Positions 10,721 through 21,244 of a stretch of DNA of 64,000 bases are shown here, one piece after another. The stretch spans positions 4,766,087 through 4,830,086 of the forward strand of contig CM073591.1 in the NCBI GenBank assembly GCA_037074705.1, read 5' to 3'. The position numbers were made by a program, and so were the translations under genes. Numbering within the stretch: the first letter of the stretch is position 1; every line of letters begins with the position of its first letter. The DNA is from Zhengitettix transpicula. Lineage: Eukaryota; Arthropoda; Insecta; Orthoptera; Tetrigidae. Below the pieces are notes generated by a model, which saw only the letters and a program-made list of their open reading frames with translations, was not told the DNA's origin and ran no database searches.

Positions 10721-11689
10721 AGTAGAGCCTCGCCGTGGTGACGTCAGACTCGATCGTATTTTAAACATTCATTCCCAACCCCTTAAAATAATCACTGAGA
10801 TGTTGTATCCTCGTGTTGGTTAAGCCGTTCCTTATTTTCAAATACACGCGATTGTGTTAGAAAATGTCCCTAACCTAATTTCGCCATTCTCACAGACGAG
10901 TGAGCACGTCATCGATTATTTTCGGGTCCTTTTATGTTTTGGTTGTTTTGAAGTTCACTTTCATATTTGCTTTCTCACTTACAACATATCACATCTGGTT
11001 TTACTTAAGAAACAGACCCATGGGCATGACGTGCGCGGTGAAGGGTGTCTTCCCCCCCGGGTATCATTGAATATCCAAGATGGCGCATCTCCTCGTGGTT
11101 TCGGTTCATGTTGAGGCTATTATATTTACTTTAACCTGTAAATTCTTTCCTGTCGATTCATATGCTGTTATGCACAGCGCCTGTACACAACGAGGAAGTC
11201 TCCTAAACCTATAATTTTTATCTATTCCTTTATAAAGTATTTTCCCCCTGAAATCTTAATTTATCCTTAAATTAAAATGTCAGATAATTGTAATTGTAAT
11301 GAAAACAATCGGGTCTGTCGTTTTTGAGAATTAATAATATGAAAATAGCCGAGTACAGACCGAAATAAAATAACACACAACGTTTCTGGAAGGCGCCACA
11401 ACGTGAGTCATGATGCAACGTGCAGCTACGTCATGAAGAATCGAATTACCTCAGTCGCGAGGATGAAGACAACGTAATAATTACAGTGAGATGTTCCAAA
11501 CTCGTGATATCTCTGCAGTAACTACGTACGTAATATCGCGGGGCTGTTTAAAGCGACGCTTCCTTACTCTTAGAACTAAACGCGGAGATAGCAGCCGCGA
11601 CCCTCGCCAATGAGGACTCCGGGGACAAAACTCGTGCTGGCCGTGGCCGTAAGGGAAAGACCCCCGAATTTAAAAGTCGAAGGTCACTG

Positions 11690-11930
11690 GGAAAGTTTCT
11701 GGGGGCCTAAAAACCCATTAAATTTGGCCCCTATTTTCAGTTTTTCTCTGATAACAGCAGAACGATGCGTTGTACTGAAAATAATGTCCAAGAATAAATT
11801 CTAGAGGATGACATTCTGCATGTGATGGTGGACTCGAGGACGGAATCAGGTCCAAGGAAGTGGGTGCGAGGTGACGTACCGTGATAGACCAAAGTCTCTG
11901 GTTTCTAAGAGAACATTGGGGCAAGCAGCG
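11690..11930 (-). repeat. Repeat A, copy 3, partial
   Basis: Minus-strand match to the 3' half of repeat A: the ATGTGATGGTGGACTCGAGG region, the TTCTCTGATAACAGCAGAA region, and a CCAAGGAAGTGGG segment. The TGACGTCA part is missing. Confidence 0.6.
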
Positions 11931-12459
11931 ACGCTCACTTTTGAAAGTAACTCACGTGTCTAAATGAGCTAATTAAAGTAAAGCTTGCAGATGTACGCGA
12001 GCTGGAGGAACGCGACGCGACGTACCGAGATAGTTGCGTGTCTGCGGCCCGCCAAGAGTCACGTGACAGCGTGGGCACGTGTGACGTCATAGTCGTGCGG
12101 GGCCGCGACCCCTCACGCCGCCCGCAGTTTCTTTTTGTTTTGTTATTTTAATTTCCGATATTGGCGACCCTCGCGCGCGCTGCTCCTCGACGCGGCGGTC
12201 CCGTTAGCGGGGTCGTGACCTTCCTCCTGCTCCTCTGGCAGCCTCACAACGCACTGCAGTGACGTCAGAGCCCGTGATCGGTGACGGGAGACGAGGACAT
12301 CACGCAGACGAACTGCGCGCCTTCCCTATGAAGGACTGTGAGGGGCCGCCAGCGACTTATACGGAAAAAATGCGAAATCATTGAGAGAAGGAATTGTTTA
12401 AGTTGAATATTTACTCTCGTAAAAGTAATCCTTTTGGTTAGTTTGGGTAAAAATAATTA

Positions 12460-13460
12460 TTTTTTCATATTAACTGGCTGAGTGCCCGGAGTTGCCCGGG
12501 TATTTAATTAAATAATCCCTGAGAAGGGAACTAAGCATGCAACGGCGCCATTCTGTCTGGGACATTCACGTCCCCCTGGGCAGCTGACTTGAGGACGATG
12601 ACTGACGGTCCCTGAGGAGTGGCTCAAGGTCACTGTGACTGAGGCTGAAACTACGCCCAGCTGCAACTACGTGGAGACCATAAGCACGTAGCTCGAGCCC
12701 TGGGGAAGTCCTCCCGGTAGCTTAAGACGGTGACTTTTAGTCATCCACGTCCACCTCCATGACGAGGAGGAGCGAGAATTAAACTCAGCGACCCCTGTAA
12801 CACCGGAAACGACACCGAGCTCTGTCTTCTACGTAACCCCCTTCCACCCCCACCCTCATCGTAAGGGCGCTTCCGTCCCTTGCCCCGTGGAGGTGAAATT
12901 CTAGATTGACGCTAACAAAATACAGCTACCCCGGAAACTTTTTACTCGACGCTTATGTTGACCTTTCAGGAATATTTTTGAATGCCACCCCCTCCACCCC
13001 TAGAGGCGTGTTTCGTCCTGCATCGTAAGTAACGTGTGTATAAACTTTGCTAGAAATTGCTCTACGCCTTTAAGAATATTATAAACGGAAATTTGTTTCA
13101 CCCTTTAAACCCTCCCCCCTACTGCTAGGGGCTGAAATACGACTTAAATGTCACAATGAATCATATTCGTAGAAAACGCAGCGACTTCTATAACCCTGGA
13201 TTTGACACCAATCTCGGTTGTTTCCCGTTATTTTCACGAACCTTCCTTCCATCCCCTCTCTTATTCGTGGTTTAAGGGTTTGAAATTATACACTCAAAAC
13301 ATGTGGATAGAGACTAAAAATCACGTAGATGCCGGAAGGTAAGTATTGACGCTAAAATCGATCGATTTAGCACTTTTTTAAATTACACCCCCGTTCAACC
13401 CCGTTGGCAGTTTTCTGACGCTTCGAAAGGCCGACGAAAATCTCCGGGGGCGTGCGCTCA
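12460..13460 (-). repeat. Repeat D, diverged array
   Basis: It begins with a GCCCGGAGTTGCCCGGGT end and carries several degenerate monomers on the minus strand (for example AACCGTGAG-type junctions and CCCCCTCCACCCCTAGAGG). Monomer edges are blurred by age. Confidence 0.5.
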
Positions 13461-13513
13461 ACAACTGACCACAGTTTCGTTACTTTCCAATGAATGGTTT
13501 AGGAAACAGACAA

Positions 13514-13866
13514 ACATATATATATATATATATATATATTTAGGGTAACAGGCTACATGAGGGTAATCCACACAGTGGCAACTCCCCTTTAATAGAATAG
13601 GAAGGGATTTGAAATGGGGGATGCGGAAGGGTAGAAGAAGGTAGCCAAGGGTTAACTAGGGGCCCTGGACTATATTTTAAGGATCCTACCCGGTATTCGC
13701 CTAAAAGTAATGCAGGGAAAACCCTAGAAAAACCTGCATCAGGTAGGTCGGGCATTTGGTACTTGTCCCACGCCCTGTTGCCCTTAAAAAAAATATATAT
13801 ATAGATAGTTAGATAGATAGATATAGATATAGATATAGATATATAAAGTGAGAGAGAGAGAGAGAT
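13514..13866. repeat. Microsatellites bounding repeat C and the hammerhead tandem
   Basis: A (TA)n run at 13514-13540 lies before repeat C. (GATA)n, (AGATAT)n and (GA)n runs at about 13798-13866 separate that repeat from the tandem hammerhead-like pair. Confidence 0.75.
13545..13795 (+). repeat. Repeat C, left half
   Basis: Contains AATAGAATAGGAAGGGATTT, TAGCCAAGGGTTAACTAGGG, TTAAGGATCCTACCCGG and AAACCTGCATCAGGTAGG. These blocks recur at 15.1, 33.2, 37.1 and 39.9 kb. Confidence 0.68.
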
Positions 13867-13878
13867 TTTCAACACGAC

Positions 13879-13906
13879 GTTTCGTCCGTGTTTCGGACTT
13901 CTTCAG
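13879..13906 (-). ncRNA. Hammerhead-like motif 7 (tandem pair, downstream member)
   Basis: Minus strand: CTGAAGA, extra A, GTCC-loop-GGAC, GAAACGTC, then GTGT, which can pair with ACAT immediately before the box. Box, stem, GAAAC, GTC and a short stem I are all present. A second motif in the same orientation lies 103 nt away. Confidence 0.38.
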
Positions 13907-13981
13907 ATGTATGCATGTTACAATTATCAAATGAAAAAAATTTTAAGTTGAGAAAAATTAGTTTCGTGCGACGCACACGAC

Positions 13982-14009
13982 GTTTCGTCCCTGATTCGGA
14001 CCTCTTCAT
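13982..14009 (-). ncRNA. Hammerhead-like motif 8 (tandem pair, upstream member)
   Basis: Minus strand: ATGAAGA, extra G, GTCC-loop-GGAC, GAAACGTC, then GTGTG, which can pair with CACAC just before the box (five pairs with one wobble). The first base of the box is A instead of C. Read with motif 7 as a direct tandem. Confidence 0.36.
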
Positions 14010-14449
14010 GTGTGTTTCTCTTACATACTTAAATTACTTGAGAAACAAAATCCTGCTAAATGAATAAAATTTGTAGTGTCGCTTAATTGTGAAGCGTGCG
14101 ACGTTGCTGTTACTTTGGCAGAGCTGGTACGAGCAACGTCGTCAGAGGATCATATCTTTGTCAAGTCATCAGTGGCGACGTTACGGGGTGAAGGGATACG
14201 GGGCCGACCCTGCGATGCTTATCGGAGCAGAACGACGAGGACTGGCGAAGGTTGACAGCTGCACCCCTGCGGCCACTGATCACATCGATCCAAGGCCGGA
14301 CCAGGGCGAGGTCGTGTCAAGGAAGAAAGGGGGGATGCGGACTGGACGCCGCTTGCTCGCGACGACTTCACTTTTGGAGGCAGCAGGATCAGCCTTGAAC
14401 CACCCGCGATCAGAGGAACACAACCACGGATAATTCAGAATATTTAATA

Positions 14450-14960
14450 CTAGCTGCTGCCCGGCGTTGCCAGGGTTGTCGTATTATCCAGGTTAGAATC
14501 CAATCTCGGTTCTTTTTGCGTTATTTTAATGTAATGCCGTTCCACCCCTCACCCTTAAGAGTGCTCGCCTCCCAAGCAGAAGCAGGAATATTATGAATCT
14601 CATTGACCCAGACATATATTTATTCGGAGCAAATACAAGACGGCTGACATGTTCGAATATTCCAACCCCCGTCAAACCCCTCTCCCCCCCCCAGACCATC
14701 CCCGCGCGAGGCCCAGGTTGTCATAAATAATCTCAGCGACATCCATAACCCAGATTTTACTCGAATCTCGGTTGATTATGTGTTATTCTTATATAACGCC
14801 TCACCCCGACCCCTAAGGGTGCTCTTGTACCAACTATAAGGGGCTGCAAACAACTTTGGTAGGAAACAACTTCGCTAGAAACGCTATAAATAGAACAACA
14901 GCAGTAAATGCGCGATGAAAGACTCCGTGTGAACGCGTACATTATCGTCAATGGTCTGTC
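14450..14960 (-). repeat. Repeat D, copy with GCCCGGCGTTGCC end
   Basis: It starts CTGCTGCCCGGCGTTGCC, then TCCAATCTCGGTTCTTTTTG, CCACCCCTCACCCTTAAG and a second monomer with CGAATCTCGGTTGATTATG. The GCCCGGCGTTGCC end is shared with copies at 19.87 kb and 28.7 kb. Confidence 0.58.
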
Positions 14961-15049
14961 GGCCGCCTCCAGCCTTTAAGGACTCATTTCCTGAATCACA
15001 GTCGAGACAACGACATTTATCTTAGGAGTCACGAAGGTCATGCACGTGA

Positions 15050-15500
15050 TGGCAACTCCCCTTTAATATGATATGAATAGATTTGAAATGGGGGAAGCGG
15101 AAAGGGAAAGCAACGTAGCCAAGGGTTAACTAGGGTCACCGGGCAACGGCTTAAGGATCCTAACCGGCGATTCACCTAAAATTGATGCAGGGAAAACCTT
15201 AGAAAAACCTGCATGACGTAGGTCGGGCATTGGGTACTTCCCTGGATGGCGGGAGAGGGGTTTGCTGTGAGGACGCAGCATTCGCTTCTCCGTGCCTCGA
15301 CCAGTTTAGTTACAATGGGAACAGATGACAAGTCATACCCTTGTCTGCCCAAGGTCTGCGACCCCGGAACGTTCACGTCTCAGAACAGGCCTCGTCCCTT
15401 GTGGGTAACTTAGTTGAAAGAAGCAGAGAGACAGGAGGAGGCACCCCCAAAGTTCACCTGCGAGAGAACAGCTCTCCCAGGCTTCCACGTGCCTCGCCGA
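15050..15500 (+). repeat. Repeat C, near-complete
   Basis: Both halves are joined: AGCCAAGGGTTAACTAGGG then TTAAGGATCCTAACCGG, a CCTGGATGGCGGGAGAGG middle, GGGAACAGATGACAAGTC and CTCAGAACAGGCCTCG. It gives the order of the two halves. Confidence 0.68.
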
Positions 15501-15799
15501 GAGAACGGGGCCTCACCCGTAAACGAAGCAGGCTCGGTGCTGCGCCACTGGCGTGCGTTGAGGACCCGTGACGAGCGTCCAATATTCGCCTCGGCCGCAA
15601 GCGTCGGTCACTGGAATCCGCCGACCTTTGGCACAGTTTCCAGCGGGTAATTGCTCGTGGGAAAAGCGCCTGACCTTGGCCTCGATTCAAGGTCACGGCC
15701 ATGTAGAGAATTAAACGGTCCACGCACTTTCTCCCACGTCCGCCCGCAATGAACAAGAAAGTCCTCAGGAGAGTTCAACAACCACAGTCTCCAGTGCTC

Positions 15800-15960
15800 C
15801 ACACATGGCCGCCAGTGACGTCATTAGTCACGGAGTAAAGGTCGTAGAGGATTTAATTCTCTTTGCAACGCGTGATCTGGTTTGTTAAAATCCGTTCAAA
15901 ATGGCCGCAAATACGAGGGTGGTCTTGAGAAGTTTCCGACCCAACACTGATAGAAGACAC
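15800..15960 (-). repeat. Repeat A, copy 4, partial
   Basis: It contains GGCCGCCAGTGACGTCATTA and CGGAGTAAAGGTCGTAGAGG, reverse complements of the centre of repeat A, then AAAATGGCCGCAAATACGAG from the left half. It directly abuts the mariner remnant. Confidence 0.65.
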
Positions 15961-16575
15961 AGCTTCTCCCAGCGATGCTGCTGCCATCTCTGTGACCCGT
16001 CCACAAAGTACTCTGCAAAGTAAGTGTTCACGAAGGTGATTGTCTCTTCACTCTGTCCTGCGAGCGCAATGTTGCTCGGGGCTGGATCTGGATGGTCAAG
16101 CACTTCGTGGATTTTGGCCATGAGGTGAAACAGGATTTTCTTTTTCTGCCAATGTGGCCGTTTCTGCCTTCAAGTAATGACGCTCCATGACAGTCGCCAT
16201 CACTGATGTGTCCACGTTTCATCTACAGTAATTAACTTCACCAACAGAGCGTCGGAAACGTTGAAACGCGGCAGCCAACGCGCGGATAGCTTTCTCATGC
16301 TTAAATGTTGACATGATCTATGGCGATGTTGTCGTCCCCAACGTTCATCGTCTCCCAAGCTCCTTACGGCCGTGTTTAAATTCAGCTGCCACTGTGATGG
16401 TGCACACAACTCATCTTTGACTTGTTGTAGGCGTATTGCCCTTCAAAAACAAATATTCAATAACAGCTTGATACTAGGTTTTCTCCACTTTCACCAAAAC
16501 ACTCACGTCAACTCACTCATAAACGACTGTTACGTGACAACTGCGCGTCCCAAATGGCTGAAACTTTGGTGAGTA
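15930..16575 (-). pseudogene. Broken mariner-type transposase
   Basis: Minus-strand pieces read IEYLFLKGNTP, then AAEFKHGRKEL, LSMRKLSARWLPR, ITVDETWTHQ, DPAPSNIA and NTYFAEYFVDG with HRWEKLC. These follow the order of a Tc1/mariner (mos-type) transposase, including the catalytic-region VDETW. Frameshifts and in-frame stops divide them and large parts are missing, so it cannot encode an active enzyme. Confidence 0.72.
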
Positions 16576-16639
16576 ACTGTCAACAGATTAACAACGGAAT
16601 TCACTAGCTTTTATTTACTAGTGCTGCCATCTTCACACG

Positions 16640-17290
16640 TTGAGGTCGGGAACTTTTCAGACCAACCTGGTGCACGCACGTTGCTGTCTGCACACACGAC
16701 TGATGTTCGGGCAGTCACGTCACGGGGAAACTTGGCTTGGATATTAAAATATCTCTAAGACCAAGAAAGACTCCAGAGAGTCTCTACACACATCTCCAAG
16801 GAAGCAAGACGTGACGTCACTCCCATCCGCAGCGCCTTCATATTAGCGCAAACCCTCCGGCAAAATGTGTATATTTTCGGCCATTTTGAATGGATTCTCA
16901 AAACCAGATCATGCGTTGGGAAGAGAATTAAATTCCCTACGACCTTTACTCCGTGACTGATGACGTCACTGGCGGCCATTTTGCAGATTTCAGCACTAGC
17001 AATACGACAAGCTGCATTCTCTTAGGAAGTGTCGTGACTTTGACGCAGGATTTCTCCCACTTCCTTGGACCTGATTCCGTCCTCGAGTCCACCATCACAT
17101 GCAGAATTTCATCCTCTACAATTCATCACTGAACATTATTTTATGTACAACTCTTCATTCGTCTGCTATCAGCGAACAACTTGAAAAGAGGCTCGAACTT
17201 TTGTGGGTTTTTCGGCTCACACAAACTTTTCCCCCTCGAGGTCTTTTTCTATTTGGTAAAGTTGCGTTTTTCACTGATGGCCGCGACGTG
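16640..17290 (+). repeat. Repeat A, copy 5
   Basis: A long copy with the left-half markers (TCTCTACACACATCTCCAAGG), the TGACGTCACTGGCGGCC core and the right-half marker CACATGCAGAATTTCATCC. It follows the mariner remnant, so mariner sequence 15930-16575 is flanked by repeat A in opposite orientations. Confidence 0.7.
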
Positions 17291-17640
17291 TGCAAGGGTG
17301 GGGGTGGGGGGTGGGATGCTGGAACTGGTCCTAGCTCCTGGGCTGCTCGACGATGCTTCACGTTCACTAATTCTCATCATTATTTACCTTCCTCCTTTCT
17401 TCTCTTTTTCATAATCTTTAACTGTGCACCTAAAACATTCGTAGAATGTTATCTTTAATTTTTGAACTCTTTCCCTGCTCACCCTTGATGAACGTCCACT
17501 ACTGGGGCCGCAGCATTTTGTAATAATTAATTTTACTTAACTTCTACCTTTAATTGTCTGTTATGGAAGTTGTTGATAATTTATTCTACACGTTGAATGT
17601 TTTATTGACGGCCTCATACGGACTCTTTGTTATTTACACT

Positions 17641-17820
17641 ATGACGACGTTCCGAATCCTTTTCTGTATCATCTTCAGGTATTTTCCTACAGAGGAGGTG
17701 TTAACAAATGATTAAGTATAATTGTTCAATTACACTGTAAATATAATCGTTTGTTAACACCTCCTCTGTAGGAAAATACCTGAAGATGATACAGAAAGGG
17801 TTCGGAACGTCGTCATAATG
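17641..17820. repeat. Compact foldback with TGAAGATGAT arms
   Basis: Arms of about 72 bp (17641-17713 and 17746-17820) pair with very few mismatches: GACGACGTTCCGAA, TTCTGTATCATCTTCAGG, CCTACAGAGGAGGTGTTAAC. The arm contains CTGAAGA and GGAACGTC, so it looks like a relative of the hammerhead-like set with GAAAC changed to GGAAC. Confidence 0.7.
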
Positions 17821-18079
17821 TAAAGAATGTTTTGTTACTTCCAAAACGGACGTAAAATTAAAACTTGTGAATTCTTTGCGAGTCTCTGCTCCACCTGAAG
17901 CAAGCAACAAGCGTCGCGTTGCTGAGGGACTCGGACGAGTTCCCGGGATCGGTGGTCGCCAACCGAGAACGAGAAAGTCCGTTGATTGTCTGCGATGTTA
18001 TTGTCCGCAGATGCTCCAGAGAAAGTGTTATCGCTTCACTTTCGCCTCCTGCGCCGCATTCGTCATCCTTTCCATCCTT

Positions 18080-18105
18080 ACCCCACGTAGGGCGCCACTT
18101 AATTA
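18080..18105 (-). other. PBS-like site
   Basis: ACCCCACGTAGGGCGCCA (18080-18097) matches the tRNA-Lys-type PBS at 16 of 18 bases on the minus strand and is followed by CTTAATTAA. No other retrotransposon part is recognised nearby. Confidence 0.35.
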
Positions 18106-18534
18106 ACCACGGCAAAGCAAACGTTCAATTCGGAACCAATCAGATGACTTCGGACGTAGTTGTAAAGGAATTCGTTTTCCTGTTACTTCACGGCGAAGCT
18201 CTTTGATAACATGTTGAATCGATTCGGGCTGGAAAGTGCGACGACCACTGGGACTCACAATGGCGGCGTCACGGACGACGGAGCCGAAACCCGTTTCTAA
18301 AAACGACAGGCACGGGACGCTTTTCTTGCAAACCTTGTTGATTTCGTCAGGTGAATGCATGTTGTTTGTCTAAGTAGTTAGTAAATTTGTTTCCATTACG
18401 CGTCACATCTTGACCACGGATCCTGCCTGAGTCAACAGCTTGGCAGAGCTGCAGCCCTACGTATCAGACAGCGTTCTTTGGTGATTGAATTCATAAATTG
18501 TGGAAGGTTCACATTCGTGGAAGACCTGACGGTG

Positions 18535-18640
18535 GATTCGTCGCTGTAACGAAGCTCAAGGGGCGACGGCCGTCGATGGCTTAGGAAGCCAGACCACGCT
18601 TTTTACCGCTGTTAAAAAGAGGGAAAAAACAACCTTTCCA
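18535..18640 (-). repeat. Unclassified repeat pair, member 1
   Basis: GCCGTCGATGGCTTAGGAAG, CCACGCTTTTTACCGCTG and TTAAAAAG match, inverted, 29830-29950 (TTTTAACAGCGCTAAAAAGC, CAAAGCCATCGACG). Member 2 lies just before exon 2 and has a 62-codon open frame with no recognisable family. Confidence 0.5.
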
Positions 18641-18939
18641 AAAGGACGGAAACTATATGGAAAAGAGAAAATTTAATCACGAATGTTGTGCGGGTTCACG
18701 CTGTGTTAATTGCATTTAATTGTATCGACAAATGCAAGAGAAAAAAAATATAGTAGGCCTAACTGATTGACCCGCCCTCGTACCAGCAATCGATTCTCTA
18801 CGCGGAGTTTGCTGGGAAAATATTTTATATCCGGAACAAACAGTATCATAAAGTTCTCCCGGACATGAAAAACAGCAGACGGTCCATTCCGCTGCGTGGA
18901 TGTTATTCTAGATTTTCTAATTGGCCTAAATTGATAGCT

Positions 18940-19490
18940 GTCCAGAGAGTCTCTACATCCATCTCCAAGGAAGCAACACCAGCAAGCAGCACGTGACGTC
19001 ACTCAGCTCCGTGTGTGCAGACGGCAACATGCGTGTATCTGCGGCCATTATCAATGGATTTTTTTGAAAACCATATCACGCGTTGCAAAGAGAATTAAAT
19101 TCCCTACGACCTTTACTCCGTGACTTATGACGTCACTGGCGGCCATTTTGCAGATTTCAGCACTAGAAATACGACAACCTGCGTTCTCTTAGGAAATGTC
19201 GTGACTTTGACGCAGGATTTGTCCCACTTCCTTGGACCTAATTACGTCCTCGAGTCCACCATCACATGCAGAATTTCATCCTCTACAATTTATCCCTGAA
19301 CGTTATTTTCTCTACAATGCTTCATTCTTCTGCTGTCAGCGGAAAACTGAAAAGAGGTGCGAAATTCCGCGGCGTTTTAGTCTCACAGAAACGTTTCCCG
19401 AGGGATTTTGTTGGATTTGAAAAACGTGTGTGTGTGTTTTTGACTGACGGCCACGACGTGTGGAGACTCGCACATGGCCAGTTGTAGGTT
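18940..19490 (+). repeat. Repeat A, copy 6
   Basis: Contains GTGACGTCACTCAGCTCCG, ATGCGTGTATCTGCGGCC, TGACGTCACTGGCGGCC and CACATGCAGAATTTCATCC in the same order as copies 1, 5 and 8. Confidence 0.7.
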
Positions 19491-19869
19491 TCTTGACGTG
19501 CAGGAGTTTCTCCGTCCTGATGATGGCCGAGTAAAAGTCTCCACGCTTTCCTGAGCCTTTGCGATCTGTTGCAAGCAGCGCGGCCAATTTAATCTCTCTC
19601 TCTCTCTACGAGATTCGTCTCAGTTCCCACGAGAGAGTTGATTCAGCACATCCGGAATGCAGGCTTGTGTGCGCTACGACGCTTCCGTGCCTCAAACTTG
19701 ATCGACAATCACAGATCTTAGCCATCATTAGAAAGAGACTCACACCTAAGAATATGAAATACTGTCTTCGCTGTCCTACTAGCATCTTCATGCAGGTTAT
19801 GGGCCCAGGCTCGTGCCAGTATTTCTTTCATCTAGCTTTTTTATATCTAACTCTCTCTCTCCCTCTCTG

Positions 19870-20760
19870 TGGCACGTCGCGGCGTTGCCCGGGTGTTTAT
19901 TTACACAAGCCCCGGCGAAGTATTTATTTTTACATTAATCTATTAGTTACGTAGTGCAGAGGGTTTGCTAATTATGTCATCAGTGCCTTGAGAGAAGCAG
20001 AAATACTCCAGCTAGTGCCTTAAGAGCGTCAAAGATACTCCAGGGGCGTTGAGAGGGTCAAAGATACTCTTGATGCCTTCAGAGACTTAACGCAATACAG
20101 TCACAAATGTGCGAGTCAAAGATATTGTCAAATCTACACACCTGGAGGAAATTTCGACAACTTTAGTACACGTACGAACAGGAAACAAACACCATGGGGG
20201 CGGGGGGATTTTTTCAAACATGAAAAAACGGCCGATATTTGCGTCGGATAAACATTTCCGGCGGAGGGGGGTCAATGAGATTTATAGTGTTTCTCGCGAT
20301 GTAGTTTCTGTATAATTTGAACCCCCTTTCCCTGTCTATGGGAAGGCAGCGCCCTTAGGGGTTGGGGTGGAGCGGCGTAACGTTATAAAAATAACTGGAA
20401 TACAATCGAAAATTGAGTCGAATCAGGGTTATGGTTGTCTCTGAATTTAATTATGACATTCAACTTGCCGTTTAACCCCCAGGGGTGAGAATGGGAATTT
20501 ACAAACTTGCAAACACGGTTGATTTTTTTTCGGCGTTGATAATGTTTTTGGTGTTTCTCCCGATGTATTTTGTGTATAATTTCAACGTATTTCCTGGCTG
20601 TTGGAGGGGAGCGCCCTTAGGGGTGGAGGTGCAGCAAAATTACGTAAAACATCTAGGAAAACAACCGAGATTGGAGTCGAATCCGGGGACACGGACGTTG
20701 CTGAGTTTAATTACGACAACCCTGGGCAACGCAGGGCACCCAAATAATTAGAAATAAAAC
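19870..20760 (+). repeat. Repeat D array upstream of the gene
   Basis: A GGCGTTGCCCGGGTGTTT end, a short-period repeat near 19980-20100, then monomers with GGCCGATATTTGCGTCGG, TTTCTCGCGATGTAGTTTC, GCGCCCTTAGGGGTTGGGG and GAGTCGAATCAGGGTTATG, closing with CTGGGCAACGCAGGGCACCC. The gene's likely first exon starts about 200 bp later. Confidence 0.66.
19975..20100. repeat. Short tandem repeat in a repeat D leader
   Basis: Imperfect units of about 30 bp with TGCCTTAAGAGCGTCAAAGA and TACTCC. A longer version is at 40540-40830, in each case next to repeat D, so it is probably part of that element. Confidence 0.6.
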
Positions 20761-20959
20761 AGGGTGTGATATAAGTGATGAAGAGCTCAGAGCATTTCAT
20801 TACTCGTAAAGGGATAACACTGGACATTTCCGAAGCCTTGGACGCCATCGGCTCCTAATACTAGGGGCTTCACCTGGACTCTATCTTGTCCGCCGTAGAG
20901 TCGTTGGAGGTAAGTGACGTAGGCAATCTCTACGAGGTCTTGCAGTTGAGTTCCTGTTC

Positions 20960-21003
20960 GGGGCTCTCAGCACAGCGACGCTGCTACGCCACCGGAGACG
21001 GGA
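20960..21003 (+). promoter_or_regulatory. Cad99C: Candidate Inr + DPE core promoter
   Basis: TCAG at 20967-20970 could be an initiator with A+1 at 20969. AGACGG at 20996-21001 falls exactly at +28 and fits five of six positions of the arthropod downstream promoter element. No TATA box is evident upstream. It lies about 215 bp before the start codon. Short motifs like these arise by chance, so this is only a candidate. Confidence 0.22.
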
Positions 21004-21041
21004 GATTGTCTCTCACATAGCTGCAGGAAGATGAACCAAGG

Positions 21042-21174
21042 GTAAGTTGTACGCGAGGAACATCGCTTTGTCCGTCCCACATCTGCGCGCGCGTGTGTGT
21101 GTTGTGATTATTAAGTAGCCTGAGGATTGCGGGTAACGGTCCAGAGGAGTCAGAGGTCGTCCTCTCTGTTGCAG
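21042..21174 (+). other. Cad99C: Possible intron in the 5'UTR
   Basis: A strong donor (GGTAAGT, GT at 21042) is followed 133 bp later by a pyrimidine-rich acceptor ending CTGTTGCAG at 21174, nine bases before the start codon. This would splice a short non-coding first exon to the exon carrying the signal peptide. No transcript evidence is available here. Confidence 0.35.
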
Positions 21175-21183
21175 GTTGCCGAC

Positions 21184-21244
21184 ATGGCGCGCCGCGGGAG
21201 TGTGCGCTGCTTCCTGCTGCTGCTGGCGCTCGTGGCCGTGGACG
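21184..21244 (+). CDS. Cad99C: Cad99C exon 1: start and signal peptide
   Basis: The ATG opens 20 codons plus one base. An RR pair precedes the hydrophobic run CFLLLLALVAV, a standard secretory signal; cleavage probably falls near the exon end, before the Cys encoded by exon 2. Donor G|gtgagt, phase 1, which matches exon 2. It was chosen as the start because it is the only ATG near a signal-like segment upstream of the first EC exon. Confidence 0.8.

Larger units (their letters stand above)
1..20959. other. Upstream flank without supportable genes
   Basis: No open frame here resembles a known protein apart from a dead mariner piece (15930-16575). Stretches not assigned to a repeat below, such as 730-1440, 6600-7000, 7700-8500, 10140-10560, 10800-11690, 11940-12450, 17460-17630 and 17830-18530, show no gene or structure I can support. 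A G-rich run lies at 921-954. Confidence 0.55.

Noticed and set aside
14089..14433. 114-codon open frame next to the hammerhead tandem
   Set aside because: No recognisable domain, no transcript-like context, and no similarity to any family I know.
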